Assembly (NCBI GenBank): GCA_047633175.1
Contig: JBLIEQ010000024.1
Span: forward strand, 1 to 64,000
DNA: 64,000 nt
Direction of reading: 5' to 3'
Source of the DNA: Motiliproteus sp047633175
Lineage (GTDB): Bacteria > Pseudomonadota > Gammaproteobacteria > Pseudomonadales > Balneatricaceae
Positions 63,589 through 64,000 of this stretch are shown piece by piece; position 1 is the first letter of the stretch; every line of letters starts with the position of its first letter. A program made the position numbers and the translations under genes. The notes under the pieces were generated by a model. The model was not told the origin of the DNA and did no database searches. It saw only the letters and a program-made list of their open reading frames with translations.

Positions 63589-64000
63589 GGGGCCGTTGTC
63601 AGTTCCCGACAACAACGGCATGGCTACGTCCCTGTAGCCAATGCGCAGGAGCGGCGATGTACAGGATGTAAGGTATGCCGCGGGCGGGGGCCGTTGTCAG
63701 TTCCCGACAACAACGGCATGGCTACGTCCCTGTAGCCAATGCGCAGGAGCGGCGATGTACAGGGCCGTTGTCAGTTCCCGACAACAACGGCATAGCTACG
63801 TCCCTGTAGCCAATGCGCAGGAGCGGCGATGTACAGGGCCGTTGTCAGTTCCCGACAACAACGGCATACCTACGTCCCTGTAGGCAATGTACGTGCCTAA
63901 AAATGCTCCTGCACTCTTGTTAAAAAAGAGGTGCACTTCCGCCATCCTTGGCGGTCATATGCCGCGGGCGGGGGCCGTTGTCAGTTCCCGACAACAACGG
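63589..64000 (+). repeat. Tandem two-hairpin repeat array continuing past the window
   Basis: The core CCGTTGTC-agttccc-GACAACAACGG starts at 63593, 63691, 63765, 63839 and 63975 (spacings 98, 74, 74, 136). Each of the first four is followed by a second hairpin (GGCTAC-gtccct-GTAGCC or a variant). Copies 1-3 then have AATGCGCAGGAGCGGCGATG. Copies 1, 2 and 5 are preceded by TATGCCGCGGGCGGG. Short open frames across the array are an artefact of the repeats. Confidence 0.9.

Noticed and set aside
63541..63883. Small proteins coded in the right-edge repeats
   Set aside because: The frames exist only because the repeated DNA lacks stops in one phase; they repeat the same peptide and lack ribosome-binding sites.
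63589..64000. CRISPR array
   Set aside because: The repeated unit includes the whole 74-98 bases with no unique spacers of constant size, and no cas gene is near.

Overview
The window looks like a chromosomal segment of a marine gammaproteobacterium, most like Oceanospirillales/Oceanospirillaceae. The reasons are the gene families present (tripartite TRAP transporter, DUF2164, DUF3010, a PBPRA1643-type SEC-C protein, GcdH/CoA-transferase catabolism), moderate-to-high GC and Shine-Dalgarno-led genes. The species cannot be named from sequence alone.

Region 1 (1-1.95 kb): the 3' end of a giant repeat adhesin (204-bp repeats) followed by a SapC-family gene. Region 2 (2-39.8 kb): one large type VI secretion system (T6SS) locus with all 13 core genes: tssA, B, C, E, F, G, H, I(vgrG), D(hcp), J, K, L and M. 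It also carries a sigma-54 activator (vasH-like), a PAAR tip, a DUF4123 adaptor, a LysM-containing candidate effector, two lipoproteins with an FGE/SUMF1 fold, tagF, and the PppA/PpkA phosphatase-kinase pair. No Fha gene is seen. A strong -24/-12 (sigma-54) promoter lies before hcp, matching the sigma-54 activator in the same locus.

Region 3 (39.8-47.85 kb): a scar zone. Decayed copies of T6SS genes (DUF4123 tail, LysM effector, tssG, vasH, vgrG, FGE lipoprotein) flank a small sugar-nucleotide island (tviB, tviC, a glycosyltransferase relic, ugd, a UDP-glucuronate-epimerase-like gene). The relics to the right of the island keep the gene order of the intact locus, suggesting an old duplication broken by deletion and insertion.

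Region 4 (47.8-54.1 kb): DUF3010; a periplasmic binding protein translationally coupled to a diguanylate cyclase; DUF2164; a SEC-C protein; a small unknown protein; a cold-shock protein with its own promoter and terminators; REP-like palindromes and an IS256-family remnant. Region 5 (54.1-63.6 kb): a catabolic block on the minus strand (glutaryl-CoA dehydrogenase, CaiB-type CoA-transferase, semialdehyde dehydrogenase, omega-aminotransferase, XRE-cupin regulator), most consistent with 5-aminovalerate/glutarate (lysine) degradation. A TRAP transporter operon is divergent from it. Region 6 (63.59-64.0 kb): tandem two-hairpin repeats running off the window, with a compensatory base change in one stem.

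Most notable: the repeated effector/FGE-lipoprotein modules and their relics; an FGE fold without the catalytic cysteines; a Thr-centred motif shared by the TssL and PpkA N-termini; short tandem repeats sitting on gene boundaries; and the covarying repeats at the right edge.
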